From Hyphomicrobiales bacterium (GTDB taxonomy: Bacteria; Pseudomonadota; Alphaproteobacteria; JAPOUT01), in assembly GCA_026708505.1 (NCBI GenBank), contig JAPOUU010000090.1:1-33912 (forward strand): a DNA stretch of 33,912 nt, in the 5' to 3' direction. The notes beneath the pieces were generated by a model. It made no database searches, was not told the origin of the DNA, and worked only from the letters and a program-made list of their open reading frames with translations. Shown one piece after another: positions 25,243-33,062 of the stretch; position 1 is the stretch's first letter; each line of letters opens with the position of its first letter. A program made the position numbers and the translations under genes.

Positions 25243-25448
25243 TCCGCCGAAGTTTTTTTCTCTTCCAGGGAACGCGCTTCTTCCGGCAGCATCACGGGTA
25301 TGCCGTCGCGGATGGGATAAGCGAGGCCCGCGGCCTTGGAGATGAGTTCCTGCGCCTGGCTGTCGTAGACGAGTTCGTTTCCGGTGACCGGGCAGACGAG
25401 GATTTCAAGCAGTCCGGGATCAACCTTTGTTGTTCTTTCGCCGTCCAT
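25239..25448 (-). CDS. Trm112/YcaR-family small protein
   Basis: A 69-residue protein with the Trm112 core: [21 protein letters not shown] and [17 protein letters not shown]. In eukaryotes Trm112 activates methyltransferases; the bacterial form has a single CP site instead of a full zinc ribbon and no settled role. The gene begins one nt after the LON-domain gene ends, so it belongs to the CnoX-LON-Trm112 operon, a cluster found in many alphaproteobacteria. Confidence 0.92.
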   Translation of the reverse strand: MDGERTTKVDPGLLEILVCPVTGNELVYDSQAQELISKAAGLAYPIRDGIPVMLPEEARSLEEKKTSAD

Positions 25449-25449
25449 G

Positions 25450-26214
25450 TCAGTGCGTCGGCGAGGGCTCGTTTTCGCTGTCGTTATGACGCCCTTGCTC
25501 CATGAGATCCATCTCGGTGAGACCGATGAGGATGTTGTTGCGCGAGTTCAGGCTGTCCGCTTCAAGCAAAGCCTGCCTTTCCCGAATGCCGAAGGGCCCG
25601 ATCATGGCGAGCGAGTTGACGAGCTGTTCGTTGGAAGAATCGTGGATGGCATCCCAGTCGGCCTTCATGTCGTGGCGGTTGAGGTATTTCTCGAGGGTTT
25701 CGAGCAGCAGCGCGCGATTGACTTCTTCTTCGCCGTGTCCTTCATTCAGGTCGTTTTTAAACGTCCTGTAATCCACGGCGCATTGCCGGTAGGGCGTGTC
25801 GACTTCAAGCTCTTCACGGATGGAGAATCGGCAGATGCCGGTCAGCACCAGCAGGATTCGTCCGTCTTCGGTTTCGGCCCAGGATGTGATGTTGCCGGCG
25901 CATCCGGTCGCGTAGAGTTTGACGTTATCGACCGCGGTGTTGTCTTCGAGTTCGCCGAGTTCGAGGGTGTCGACGGCGGGTTTCGAGATTCGTTCCTGGA
26001 GCGGCTGGATGATTCCAATGGGGATGTTTTGGGCTCGCGCTTCATGAACGAGTGCAAGGTATCGCGGTTCGAAAATGTTGAGGGGGAGTTGCCCGCGCGG
26101 GAGCAGGAGTGCGCCGGGAAGCGGAAAGACGGGCAACGTGCTTGGCAGCTCGGAGATGTTTTGGAACATGCCTTGATATTCTCCTTGTTCGTTTGTGTCG
26201 TTGTTGTCTGGCAT
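25450..26214 (-). CDS. LON N-terminal substrate-binding domain protein
   Basis: A 254-residue protein containing the LON substrate-binding domain without the ATPase or protease parts. The domain begins [30 protein letters not shown], continues [38 protein letters not shown] and ends in a helical region near [12 protein letters not shown]. Such stand-alone proteins are thought to bind unfolded or damaged protein, but activity is not proved. The first 15 residues are acidic; ATG at residue 16 is an alternative start. It follows cnoX by 16 nt. Confidence 0.9.
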   Translation of the reverse strand: MPDNNDTNEQGEYQGMFQNISELPSTLPVFPLPGALLLPRGQLPLNIFEPRYLALVHEARAQNIPIGIIQPLQERISKPAVDTLELGELEDNTAVDNVKLYATGCAGNITSWAETEDGRILLVLTGICRFSIREELEVDTPYRQCAVDYRTFKNDLNEGHGEEEVNRALLLETLEKYLNRHDMKADWDAIHDSSNEQLVNSLAMIGPFGIRERQALLEADSLNSRNNILIGLTEMDLMEQGRHNDSENEPSPTH

Positions 26215-26230
26215 TCGTTTCTACACCTAA

Positions 26231-27181
26231 CTAACTAAACAAAAGAGAGGAGAGTTTCTTGCGTCCCTCGATGGTGACAGTATCACTATTTCCGTATGCT
26301 TCAAAGAGTTCGACGAGTTGCTTGCGCGCGGCTTGTTCGTTCCATTTCGGGTCGCGCTTGACGATTTCGAGGAGTTGTTCGATGGCGTCGCTTTTGCGGT
26401 TGGCGCCGTGAAGCGCAAGGGCGAGATCAAAACGTGCGGCATGGTCGTCGGGCGACTGCTGAACGCGCGATTCCATTGTTGAGAGGTCGCCGACGTTTGC
26501 GCTTTTTTGCGCCAGGGCAAGGGAGGATTTTGCGGCGACTACGGCCTCGTGCTCGAGGTCTTCCGTTTTTACCTTTTCAAGAATTCTCTCGGCCTGTTCA
26601 ACATCGCCGACGGCAATGAGCGCACGCGCAAACCCGCCGATGGCCCGGGGGTTGGTTGCATCGGATTGCAGCACTTGCGAAAAATATTGCGCGGCGGTCG
26701 TGGTGTCGCCGGATTCGAGCGCCTGTTCGGCAAGCTCGATGTTGTTTTCGGCGGGCGAGGCGGGAAGCTCGCCGAGAAGGCGCGTGAACATTTCTTTGAC
26801 CTGGCTTTCGCTCGCGGCGCCGACGAATCCGTCAACGGGCTGTCCCTTGCTGAAAATCATAACGGCGGGGATCGAGGAGATGCGAAGTTGTTCCGCAATT
26901 TCCGGGTATGCTTCAATGTTCATTTTGACGAGACGGACGGCGCCGTTTGCCGCGATGGTTGCCTTCTCGAGAATGGGCGTGAGTTGCCGGCAAGGCGCGC
27001 AGCTCGGACCCCAGAAGTCGACAATCACGGGTAGCTGCATCGAAGCTTCGAGAACATCCTGAAGGAAAGTTTGCGGCGTGGTGTCGATGATGAATTCGCT
27101 GCCGGACGCGCCGACATCGCCGGAGTCTTCGGTGAAGATTCCTCCGTTTTGGTCTTGTGTTTGTGCTGTTCTGTCTTCCAT
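26231..27181 (-). CDS. cnoX: thioredoxin-TPR chaperedoxin CnoX/YbbN
   Basis: A 316-residue protein with a thioredoxin domain (about 34-140) and tetratricopeptide repeats (about 145-305). The active site is WGPSCAPCRQL with C61 and C64, so redox activity is likely, unlike E. coli YbbN, whose site is SxxC. The TPR part shows repeats around LAEQALESGDTTTAAQYFSQVLQSDATNPRAIGGFARALIAVGD. In Caulobacter and E. coli this family protects substrates of the GroEL and DnaK chaperones during oxidative stress. It has a promoter in the 74-nt gap after parB and leads the LON-Trm112 operon. Confidence 0.93.
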   Translation of the reverse strand: MEDRTAQTQDQNGGIFTEDSGDVGASGSEFIIDTTPQTFLQDVLEASMQLPVIVDFWGPSCAPCRQLTPILEKATIAANGAVRLVKMNIEAYPEIAEQLRISSIPAVMIFSKGQPVDGFVGAASESQVKEMFTRLLGELPASPAENNIELAEQALESGDTTTAAQYFSQVLQSDATNPRAIGGFARALIAVGDVEQAERILEKVKTEDLEHEAVVAAKSSLALAQKSANVGDLSTMESRVQQSPDDHAARFDLALALHGANRKSDAIEQLLEIVKRDPKWNEQAARKQLVELFEAYGNSDTVTIEGRKKLSSLLFS

Positions 27182-27203
27182 GGGTCCGGCCTTCTCGTCT
27201 GTT

Positions 27204-27209
27204 ATTATA
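27204..27209 (-). promoter_or_regulatory. -10 element for cnoX
   Basis: A perfect TATAAT on the minus strand in the parB-cnoX gap; transcription would start near 27197, about 16 nt before the ATG. No consensus -35 was found at 16-18 nt. Confidence 0.45.
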
Positions 27210-27255
27210 TGGCGTCTTGTTCTTGTGATTTCCAGTTATTTTTTCGTCGTTTCAC

Positions 27256-28245
27256 CTAGTCCCGACGGGATCCTTGCGGCGACGGCTGTTTAAGCCTCGC
27301 GCAAATGTCTTCAAACTGCTCGATGGTCCTGTAGGTCACGGTAACGCGCCCCCGGTTGGAGCGGTTGCCTTCGGCAATGTTGACGCGCATGCCGCACTGC
27401 TCGGAGATTTGTTTTTCGAGCGCGAGGAGATCGGCGCTTTTTTGTTTTGTTCTTTTTGCGACTTTGGAGCCGCTTTTCGTGTCGGCGGTCTTTGTCTGTT
27501 TGATGCGGTCTTCCGTCTGCCGGACGCTGAGTCCGAGAGAGACGACTTGTTCGGCGAGGTCTTCCGCGTCGTTTCGGCCAACGAGCGCCCGGCCGTGTCC
27601 GGGAGAAAGATTTCCTTCCGCGATGTGCTGCCGTACGTTCGTCGGGAGTTTGAGGAGCCGGAGAAGGTTGGTGATGTGCGAGCGTGACTTGGAGAGCATT
27701 TTTGCGAGCTCTTCCTGCGTGTGTCCGAACTTTTCAATGAGCTGTTCGTATCCGCTTGCTTCCTCAATGGGGTTGAGTTCGGCGCGCTGGATGTTTTCAA
27801 CGAGCGCGCATTCGAGCGTTTCCGCGTCCGTGAGATCGAGAACGGTGACGGGGACCTGGTGAAGCGAGCAGATTTGCGCGGCTCTCCACCGGCGTTCGCC
27901 CGCAACGATTTCGAAGCGGCCGGAATTTTGCTTGTCGGGCCTTACGAGGATGGGTTGCAAAACGCCTTTTGTCTGGATGGAGTGGGCGAGCTGCTTGAGT
28001 TCGGTTTCGGAAAATTCCTTGCGCGGCTGATCCGGATTGGGAGTAAGGAATTCGATGGGAACTTGTCGAGTGCCCGCGCTTGCCTCGTCCGTTGCTTCGC
28101 CGGCCGCGGCCGCCGGGGCCGCAGCCGGGGGCGGCGCTTTCTTCGAAGCGGAAGACTCGCGCCAGCTGTCGTCGCCGAGCAATGCGGCGAGACCTTTGCC
28201 GAGTCCGCGGGGCTTCTTCTCTTTTTCTTGTGTTTGTTTTGCCAT
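27256..28245 (-). CDS. parB: chromosome-partitioning protein ParB
   Basis: A 329-residue CTP-dependent DNA clamp that binds parS and spreads to form the partition complex. The N-terminal PRGLGKGLAALLG is the ParA-contact region; an Ala/Pro linker (38-60) precedes the catalytic domain with IQTKGVLQPILVRP and GERRWRAAQ (116-124, CTP binding). ENIQRAELNPIEEASGYEQLI and the helix-turn-helix TQEELAKMLSKSRSHITNLLRLLKLP (176-201) read parS, and the C-terminus dimerises. It follows parA by 10 nt. Two matching parS sites are 2.9 kb upstream, beyond mnmG. Confidence 0.97.
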   Translation of the reverse strand: MAKQTQEKEKKPRGLGKGLAALLGDDSWRESSASKKAPPPAAAPAAAAGEATDEASAGTRQVPIEFLTPNPDQPRKEFSETELKQLAHSIQTKGVLQPILVRPDKQNSGRFEIVAGERRWRAAQICSLHQVPVTVLDLTDAETLECALVENIQRAELNPIEEASGYEQLIEKFGHTQEELAKMLSKSRSHITNLLRLLKLPTNVRQHIAEGNLSPGHGRALVGRNDAEDLAEQVVSLGLSVRQTEDRIKQTKTADTKSGSKVAKRTKQKSADLLALEKQISEQCGMRVNIAEGNRSNRGRVTVTYRTIEQFEDICARLKQPSPQGSRRD

Positions 28246-28255
28246 TTTATTTTTC

Positions 28256-29110
28256 CTACCTGCTTGTGTCGTTTTGTTGTTCTTTGTGAATCAGTTCGGC
28301 GGCGAGCCGCATGTACGCAAGAGACCCGGGGCAGCGATGGTCGTATAACAACGCCGGACGTCCATGGGACGGCGCTTCGGAGAGCCGGACGTTTCGCGGG
28401 ATGAGAGTGCTGAAAACCCTGTCGCCCATGACTTCCCGGACATCCTCGGCGACTTGCTCGGACAGGCGGTTGCGCCGGTCCATCATGGTGAGAAGCACGC
28501 CGTAGATGTACAGCGACGGATTAAGGGAATTGCGGATGTTCTCGATGGCGCGCAACAGTTGCGACAATCCTTCCAGCGCAAAGAATTCGCACTGCAGCGG
28601 CACGAGAACTCCCTCGGCCGCGGTAAAAGCGTTGACGGTGAGCAGGTTGAGCGACGGCGGACAGTCAATGAGAATCCAATGGTAGGGAGGGAGCTCTTCG
28701 TTAATGCGGCGCATCAGGTTGCGCAGCAAAAAACACCGCTCGGACATATCCGCCCATTCAAGATCAACACCGAGCAGTTCCTCCCCCGAAGGGAGCAGGT
28801 CGAGTCCGGGCACGGGCGTTGAGCGAATCGCTTCTTGCAGGGACGCGTTTCCGGTGAGGGCGTCGTAGCTGGACGGGGAGCGCTCGCGTTTGCCGATTCC
28901 AAGTCCCGTGCTGGCGTTTCCCTGCGGGTCGATGTCGAGGATGAGCACGGAAAATCCGACGACCGCGAGAGCGGAGCCGAGATTGATGGCGGTGGTTGTT
29001 TTTCCGACCCCGCCTTTTTGATTCGCGAGGGCGAGAACGCGCCCCTCGGATGCAAGCGCGCCCGGGGCGAGAGCCGTGTCTTCGGCTGTTTGCACCGCCG
29101 CCCTAGCCAT
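28256..29110 (-). CDS. parA: chromosome-partitioning ATPase ParA
   Basis: A 284-residue Walker-type ATPase that moves ParB-parS complexes. The deviant Walker [10 protein letters not shown] is at 32-40, with the signature Lys K32. [33 protein letters not shown] (Walker B) and [19 protein letters not shown] are typical. The start is the ATG at 29110, overlapping the mnmG stop by 8 nt; a longer in-frame start to 29284 lies wholly inside mnmG. In alphaproteobacteria rsmG normally sits between mnmG and parA; here nothing does. Confidence 0.97.
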   Translation of the reverse strand: MARAAVQTAEDTALAPGALASEGRVLALANQKGGVGKTTTAINLGSALAVVGFSVLILDIDPQGNASTGLGIGKRERSPSSYDALTGNASLQEAIRSTPVPGLDLLPSGEELLGVDLEWADMSERCFLLRNLMRRINEELPPYHWILIDCPPSLNLLTVNAFTAAEGVLVPLQCEFFALEGLSQLLRAIENIRNSLNPSLYIYGVLLTMMDRRNRLSEQVAEDVREVMGDRVFSTLIPRNVRLSEAPSHGRPALLYDHRCPGSLAYMRLAAELIHKEQQNDTSR

Positions 29111-31004
29111 TTGCCACCCGCCTCTCTTGTGCTTGTCCGGCCCGGTGTTTTTCCAGGCGTGCGAGCAGCGCCAGCAATGCGGACGGCGTGACTCCTTCAA
29201 CATGCGCGGCTTGTTCAAGGGTGTTCGGGCGCGCCCTTGCAAGACTCTCCCGGGCTTCATGGGAGATTTCTTCCATCTCTTCATAGACGAGCGTGCCGGG
29301 GAGAACGGTCTCGCGATGCGCCCGAAGCGTTGCGATTTCTTTGTCCTGCCTGTTCAGGTACGGGGCATAACGCGCCTCGCATTCGAGTTGCTCGCGCGCC
29401 TCCGGCGACAAGCCGCCCAGTTGCGGCCAAATGCCGGCAAGCGTTTCGAAGGTGACATCGGGCAGTGCCAGCAACGCGAAAACGTCCCGGGAAATGCCGT
29501 CGCGCCGCGCCTCGATGCCGCGGGCCCGGGCCTGCTCCGGCGTCAAGGAAAGCGATCTTGCCGTTTCCCGCGCCGCCGCGAGTTGCGCGTGCTTGTCGCG
29601 ATGGAGAGAGGCCCTGTGCGGACCGACCACGCCCCAGGATTCTCCCTTTGCGGTGAGACGCTGGTCGGCATTGTCGGCTCGAAGCCTGAGCCGGTATTCG
29701 GCGCGCGAGGTAAACATCCGGTAGGGCTCGCTCACTCCCCGCGTGACCAGGTCGTCAATCATCACGCCGATGTAGGCATCGGCCCGGGACAGGACCACGC
29801 CCTCGCCGCCTCCGGCCCGGCGCGCGGCGTTCATGCCGGCAACGATGCCGAGCGCCGCGGCCTCTTCGTATCCGGTGGTGCCGTTGATTTGTCCGGCAAG
29901 AAACAATCCGGGAAGACGGCGCGACTCGAGAGTCGGAAACAGATCGCGCGGGTCGAGATAGTCATACTCGATGGCGTATCCGGGTCGAAACATTTTTACA
30001 TTTTCGAGTCCGGGAATGGTGCGCAGGAATTCGTTCTGGGTGTCCTCCGGCAGGGAGGTCGAGATGCCGTTGGGATAGATGGTCGGATCATTCAAGCCTT
30101 CGGGCTCCAGGAAAATATTGTGCCGCTCCCGCTCGGGGAAGCGGGCGACCTTGTCCTCTATGGACGGGCAGTAGCGCGGGCCGGAGCCGGTGATTTGACC
30201 GCCGTAAACCGCTGATTTTTCTATGTTTTTTGCAACGATTGCATGTGTTGCCGAGGTGGTCGCGGTGATATGGCAGGGTATTTGCCGGAGGCTTGCCCGC
30301 TCCGTCAGGAAGGAAAGATAGGTGGGTGCATCGTCGCCGTCCTGGCGCTGCAAGGCATCGAAGTTGATGCTCCGGCCATCGAGTCTCGGCGGCGTTCCGG
30401 TCTTGAGTCGCGCGACCGGAAAACCCATCTTTCGCAACTTCCGCGCCAGTGTTACCGACGGCGGGTCTCCGGCTCTTCCCGCGGGAATTCTCCGGCTTCC
30501 CAAATGGATCATCCCGCCGAGAAACGTGCCGCTCGTCATCACCACCGCCCCTGCCCGCCAAACGGTTCCGTCGTCCTCCACCACCCCGCCAACGGTTCCG
30601 TCCGCGAGATGGAGGTCTTGGACGGCGGCGGCACGGATCTCCAGGTTCGGCGTGTTTTCGAGCAATTGCCGCATGTTTTTCCGGTATTCCGCCCTGTCCA
30701 GCTGGACGCGGGGTCCCCGCACCGCCGGGCCTTTTGAGGCGTTCAGCAGGCGGAATTGGATTGCCGAGGCATCCGAAGCCCGCGCCAAAAATCCATCGAG
30801 GGCGTCCACCTCCCGAGCCAAATGCCCCTTCCCCAGCCCTCCCATGGCCGGGTTGCAGGAGAGCTCTCCAATCCGCGTGATGTCGTGGGTGAGAAGAAGG
30901 GTTTGCGCCCCCGTCCTTGCCGCCGCCCCTGCGGCCTCGCAGCCGGCATGTCCGCCGCCGACAACGATTACATCGTAGTATTTTGAAGGGGGTGTTTCGG
31001 ACAT
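29103..31004 (-). CDS. mnmG: tRNA uridine 5-carboxymethylaminomethyl modification enzyme MnmG
   Basis: A 633-residue FAD protein that works with MnmE on wobble uridine of tRNA. The Rossmann motif [17 protein letters not shown] begins at residue 14; [56 protein letters not shown] and the C-terminal [20 protein letters not shown] are hallmarks. The start is ATG 31004 with GGAGG six nt upstream; an in-frame ATG at 31106 lacks one. A promoter lies at 31066-31094. It heads the mnmG-parA-parB run. Confidence 0.97.
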   Translation of the reverse strand: MSETPPSKYYDVIVVGGGHAGCEAAGAAARTGAQTLLLTHDITRIGELSCNPAMGGLGKGHLAREVDALDGFLARASDASAIQFRLLNASKGPAVRGPRVQLDRAEYRKNMRQLLENTPNLEIRAAAVQDLHLADGTVGGVVEDDGTVWRAGAVVMTSGTFLGGMIHLGSRRIPAGRAGDPPSVTLARKLRKMGFPVARLKTGTPPRLDGRSINFDALQRQDGDDAPTYLSFLTERASLRQIPCHITATTSATHAIVAKNIEKSAVYGGQITGSGPRYCPSIEDKVARFPERERHNIFLEPEGLNDPTIYPNGISTSLPEDTQNEFLRTIPGLENVKMFRPGYAIEYDYLDPRDLFPTLESRRLPGLFLAGQINGTTGYEEAAALGIVAGMNAARRAGGGEGVVLSRADAYIGVMIDDLVTRGVSEPYRMFTSRAEYRLRLRADNADQRLTAKGESWGVVGPHRASLHRDKHAQLAAARETARSLSLTPEQARARGIEARRDGISRDVFALLALPDVTFETLAGIWPQLGGLSPEAREQLECEARYAPYLNRQDKEIATLRAHRETVLPGTLVYEEMEEISHEARESLARARPNTLEQAAHVEGVTPSALLALLARLEKHRAGQAQERRVANG

Positions 31005-31065
31005 GGAGCGCCTCCCAAGAACGATTTTCAGCCGATTCGCCCGTAATTCGGGGCGGGTTCGCGCC

Positions 31066-31094
31066 ATCATAACCTTATGTTCCCAACAAAACAA
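31066..31094 (-). promoter_or_regulatory. promoter for mnmG-parA-parB
   Basis: Leftward TTGTTT (31089-31094), a 17-nt spacer and TATGAT (31066-31071, five of six). Transcription would begin near 31059, about 55 nt before the mnmG ATG. The nearer parS site is only about 50 nt further upstream, so ParB loading there could affect it. Confidence 0.5.
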
Positions 31095-31137
31095 TCCCTT
31101 TTCCACCTTAATTTTTAGCTCTCCGGGAAGGTCTCAA

Positions 31138-31159
31138 AATTGTTTCACGTGAAACAATT
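31138..31159. promoter_or_regulatory. parS: parS site 1
   Basis: A perfect ParB target TGTTTCACGTGAAACA (31141-31156), extended by symmetric bases to a 22-bp palindrome. It is followed by GCGAA, as is the second copy. Confidence 0.95.
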
Positions 31160-31247
31160 GCGAATTAATCGCGGAAAATGGCGGAAAAAGTCGAAAGTTT
31201 TTGCCCCGGAGCCGTGTTTCGGGGCGGGCGGCGGAACCCTCCCCTGA

Positions 31248-31269
31248 AATTGTTTCACGTGAAACAATT
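31248..31269. promoter_or_regulatory. parS: parS site 2
   Basis: Identical 16-bp core at 31251-31266, again extended to 22 bp, and followed by GCGAA. The two centres are exactly 110 bp apart. A 27-bp stretch including the palindrome is identical at both. Site 2 nearly touches the end of the orphan higA-like gene (31277). Confidence 0.95.
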
Positions 31270-31276
31270 GCGAAAA

Positions 31277-31561
31277 TCACCCCTTGTATCGCGAAATTTT
31301 CCCCAAATCCTTGCCCAGGCGGCTTCGCGCCACCCACAAATCATATTGCATCTGCAAGCCCAGCCAATACCCCTCCTCTTCTCCGAACCATTTCCCGAAC
31401 CGCAGCGAACTGTCCCCCGTGATGCTCCGCAGCCCCTTGATGATCTGTGAAATCCGGTTTGCCGGTACGCCGACCCCTCGCGCGAACTCCGTCGGTGATA
31501 CGCCGAGAGCGACCAGCCGCTCGTGCAGCACGACGCCGGGGTGGTTTTCTTTACTTGGCAT
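31277..31561 (-). CDS. orphan HigA-type helix-turn-helix regulator
   Basis: A 94-residue HigA/VapI-like protein. HPGVVLHERLVALGVSPTEFARGVGVPANRISQIIKGLRSITGDSSLRFGKWFGEEEGYWLGLQMQYDLWVAR carries the helix-turn-helix (about 22-55) and the usual C-terminal FGxxxxxWLxLQxxYDLxxA of antitoxins. No HigB-like toxin lies beside it: upstream is an exported-protein gene on the other strand, and downstream are the parS sites and mnmG. It may be the remnant of a higBA locus or a repurposed regulator. A perfect 26-bp palindrome just upstream is probably its own operator. Confidence 0.88.
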   Translation of the reverse strand: MPSKENHPGVVLHERLVALGVSPTEFARGVGVPANRISQIIKGLRSITGDSSLRFGKWFGEEEGYWLGLQMQYDLWVARSRLGKDLGKISRYKG

Positions 31562-31578
31562 GGCGCGAGCATGGCAGT

Positions 31579-31604
31579 ATTTACGCTTGACGTCAAGCGT
31601 AAAT
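31579..31604. promoter_or_regulatory. perfect 26-bp palindromic operator overlapping a promoter
   Basis: An uninterrupted inverted repeat centred between 31591 and 31592, with TTGACGTCAA at the middle and ACGC/GCGT arms. It contains TTGACG, a good -35 for the orphan higA; 17 nt further lies CATGCT, a weak -10, ending six nt before the ATG at 31561. This arrangement suits autorepression by the HigA-type protein and a leaderless message. A divergent exported-protein gene starts 74 nt to its right and may share control. Confidence 0.75.
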
Positions 31605-31677
31605 TAAAAACATGGTTGCGAATTTCCGTGTTACAGGTAGCATCGGGAAAACCCTCAATTTTTTGGAAAGGAAAAAA

Positions 31678-32001
31678 ATGAAAGCCAGATACACAATCAC
31701 GCTCGGGGTTGTCGCGGCCGTTGCACTCGGTGCGTTTGCAAGCGCCGCGCACGCGCAGGAAGCGACGGCAGACTCCGCACAAGTCGGATCGATTCAGACG
31801 ACAGCTCCGACCGCGAACGATTCAACCGGCGGCGCGCTTGTCGGATTCAGGGCCTCGGAACAACTCTCCAATCCCCAGGCATGGCAGACCAATTCCGCCG
31901 GAAACATTCGGTTCTGTTACGTCATCACCCAGCTTTCCAACGAAGAAGGCCAGACCTTTTATCTTGAGGAATTTCAGCTCAAGTGCACCCCGTGGCAGTG
32001 A
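31678..32001 (+). CDS. small secreted protein, unknown function
   Basis: A 107-residue exported protein. The signal peptide MKARYTITLGVVAAVALGAFASAAHA ends at a clean AHA-QE site. The mature part of about 80 residues starts with a Thr/Ala-rich segment and then has a compact domain FRASEQLSNPQAWQTNSAGNIRFCYVITQLSNEEGQTFYLEEFQLKCTPWQ; its two Cys may pair. The start at 31678 follows GGAAAGGA; an upstream in-frame ATG at 31612 would bury the signal peptide. No family was recognised. It diverges from the orphan higA across the palindrome. Confidence 0.75.
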   Translation: MKARYTITLGVVAAVALGAFASAAHAQEATADSAQVGSIQTTAPTANDSTGGALVGFRASEQLSNPQAWQTNSAGNIRFCYVITQLSNEEGQTFYLEEFQLKCTPWQ

Positions 32002-32113
32002 CGGGCGGAGGCGCCGGATGCCGGACAACCGGGTGGTCGTCCGCAGCCGGGAGGGGTTGATTTTTCGCGGAATTCGGGGGGTTTTCGGGGTTCTTTCGTC
32101 CCCCGGCGGGATC

Positions 32114-32956
32114 CTATTTCTTCTTCTTGCGGGGAAGATAATTGAACCGGGCCATCTGCTCGCCGTGGCGTTCAACAATGCGGTCGATTTGTTCCGCACT
32201 CAGCACGCTTTTCCATTGCCCTTCTTTTCCGGAACGAAAAAACGCTTTCGCATGTTCGGAGCGTTCCTTGAAATCCCCCCGGCGCTCCTGGGACTGCAGC
32301 GTCCTGAAAGATGAATTCCGTATCGCCCTGTCCAGCCGGTCGCGCGGAGGTTTCAAGCCGAGAAAATCGGAAACGCGGCGAAACTCCCGCCGGGGTTTTG
32401 CCAGCATGTCCTCATACCGCAGCACCAGCAAACCCGGATTCTCCCTTGCCGTCCAACTCGAGACATGGGTCGACCAGGAGGCATGGTATTCCGGTATGTG
32501 CCCGTCGGACAGATCCGTTATGGCGCCTTCGTTTCCCAACCGGTGAATCGCCGCGTCAATATCCGTTCCGAAATGATGCGTCATCGATAAAACGACATCC
32601 AGCGGGTTCCGGACGATGTAAATCGCCCCCGCGGTTACGTCCATGTTGTGCAGGGTGACCCCGTGTTTTTCGCCGAGGAAATTGTGCGTTTTCACAAAGA
32701 CCGTATCCGGAAAAACGCGGGTCATGTCGCTCTGGCCCTTCGGGCGAATTCGGGCAATTTCCTCCTCTCCGGCCGTTTCCAGAACGCCCTCGAAATGGCG
32801 TGCGTACCACCTGGTATCCGATTCGCCCAGGCAGAAATGGTCCAAATCGTTTATGGCAACGGGCTCCTCGCTCCCGCGCAAAAGATTATGCAAGAACGAC
32901 CGCATCCAAGTGTTTCCCGACTTTGGATACGAAGCCAGCCACATCAATGCGCCCAT
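32114..32956 (-). CDS. sulfotransferase-family protein
   Basis: A 280-residue cytosolic-type sulfotransferase (PF00685). The PAPS 5'-phosphosulfate loop LASYPKSGNTWMRSF has K12; the likely catalytic His is H91 in VKTHNF; the 3'-phosphate site IYIVRNPLDVVLS has R116 and S124. GLLVLRYEDMLAKPRREFRRVSDFLGL is also typical. The C-terminus ends PRKKKK. GGAG lies seven nt before the ATG. Acceptor unknown: bacterial members sulfate glycans, lipids or small molecules. It stands alone on the minus strand between two exported-protein genes; a gap of 112 nt separates it from the small secreted protein. Confidence 0.9.
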   Translation of the reverse strand: MGALMWLASYPKSGNTWMRSFLHNLLRGSEEPVAINDLDHFCLGESDTRWYARHFEGVLETAGEEEIARIRPKGQSDMTRVFPDTVFVKTHNFLGEKHGVTLHNMDVTAGAIYIVRNPLDVVLSMTHHFGTDIDAAIHRLGNEGAITDLSDGHIPEYHASWSTHVSSWTARENPGLLVLRYEDMLAKPRREFRRVSDFLGLKPPRDRLDRAIRNSSFRTLQSQERRGDFKERSEHAKAFFRSGKEGQWKSVLSAEQIDRIVERHGEQMARFNYLPRKKKK

Positions 32957-33062
32957 ATTTTTACTCCGAAAACCGCCAATGCTCTTTCATTTTTCCGGTT
33001 GCTAAATGACACGAAAACCCGTATAAACGGGGGATAGCCGAAAGTCCGGAATCCAACCTCGT

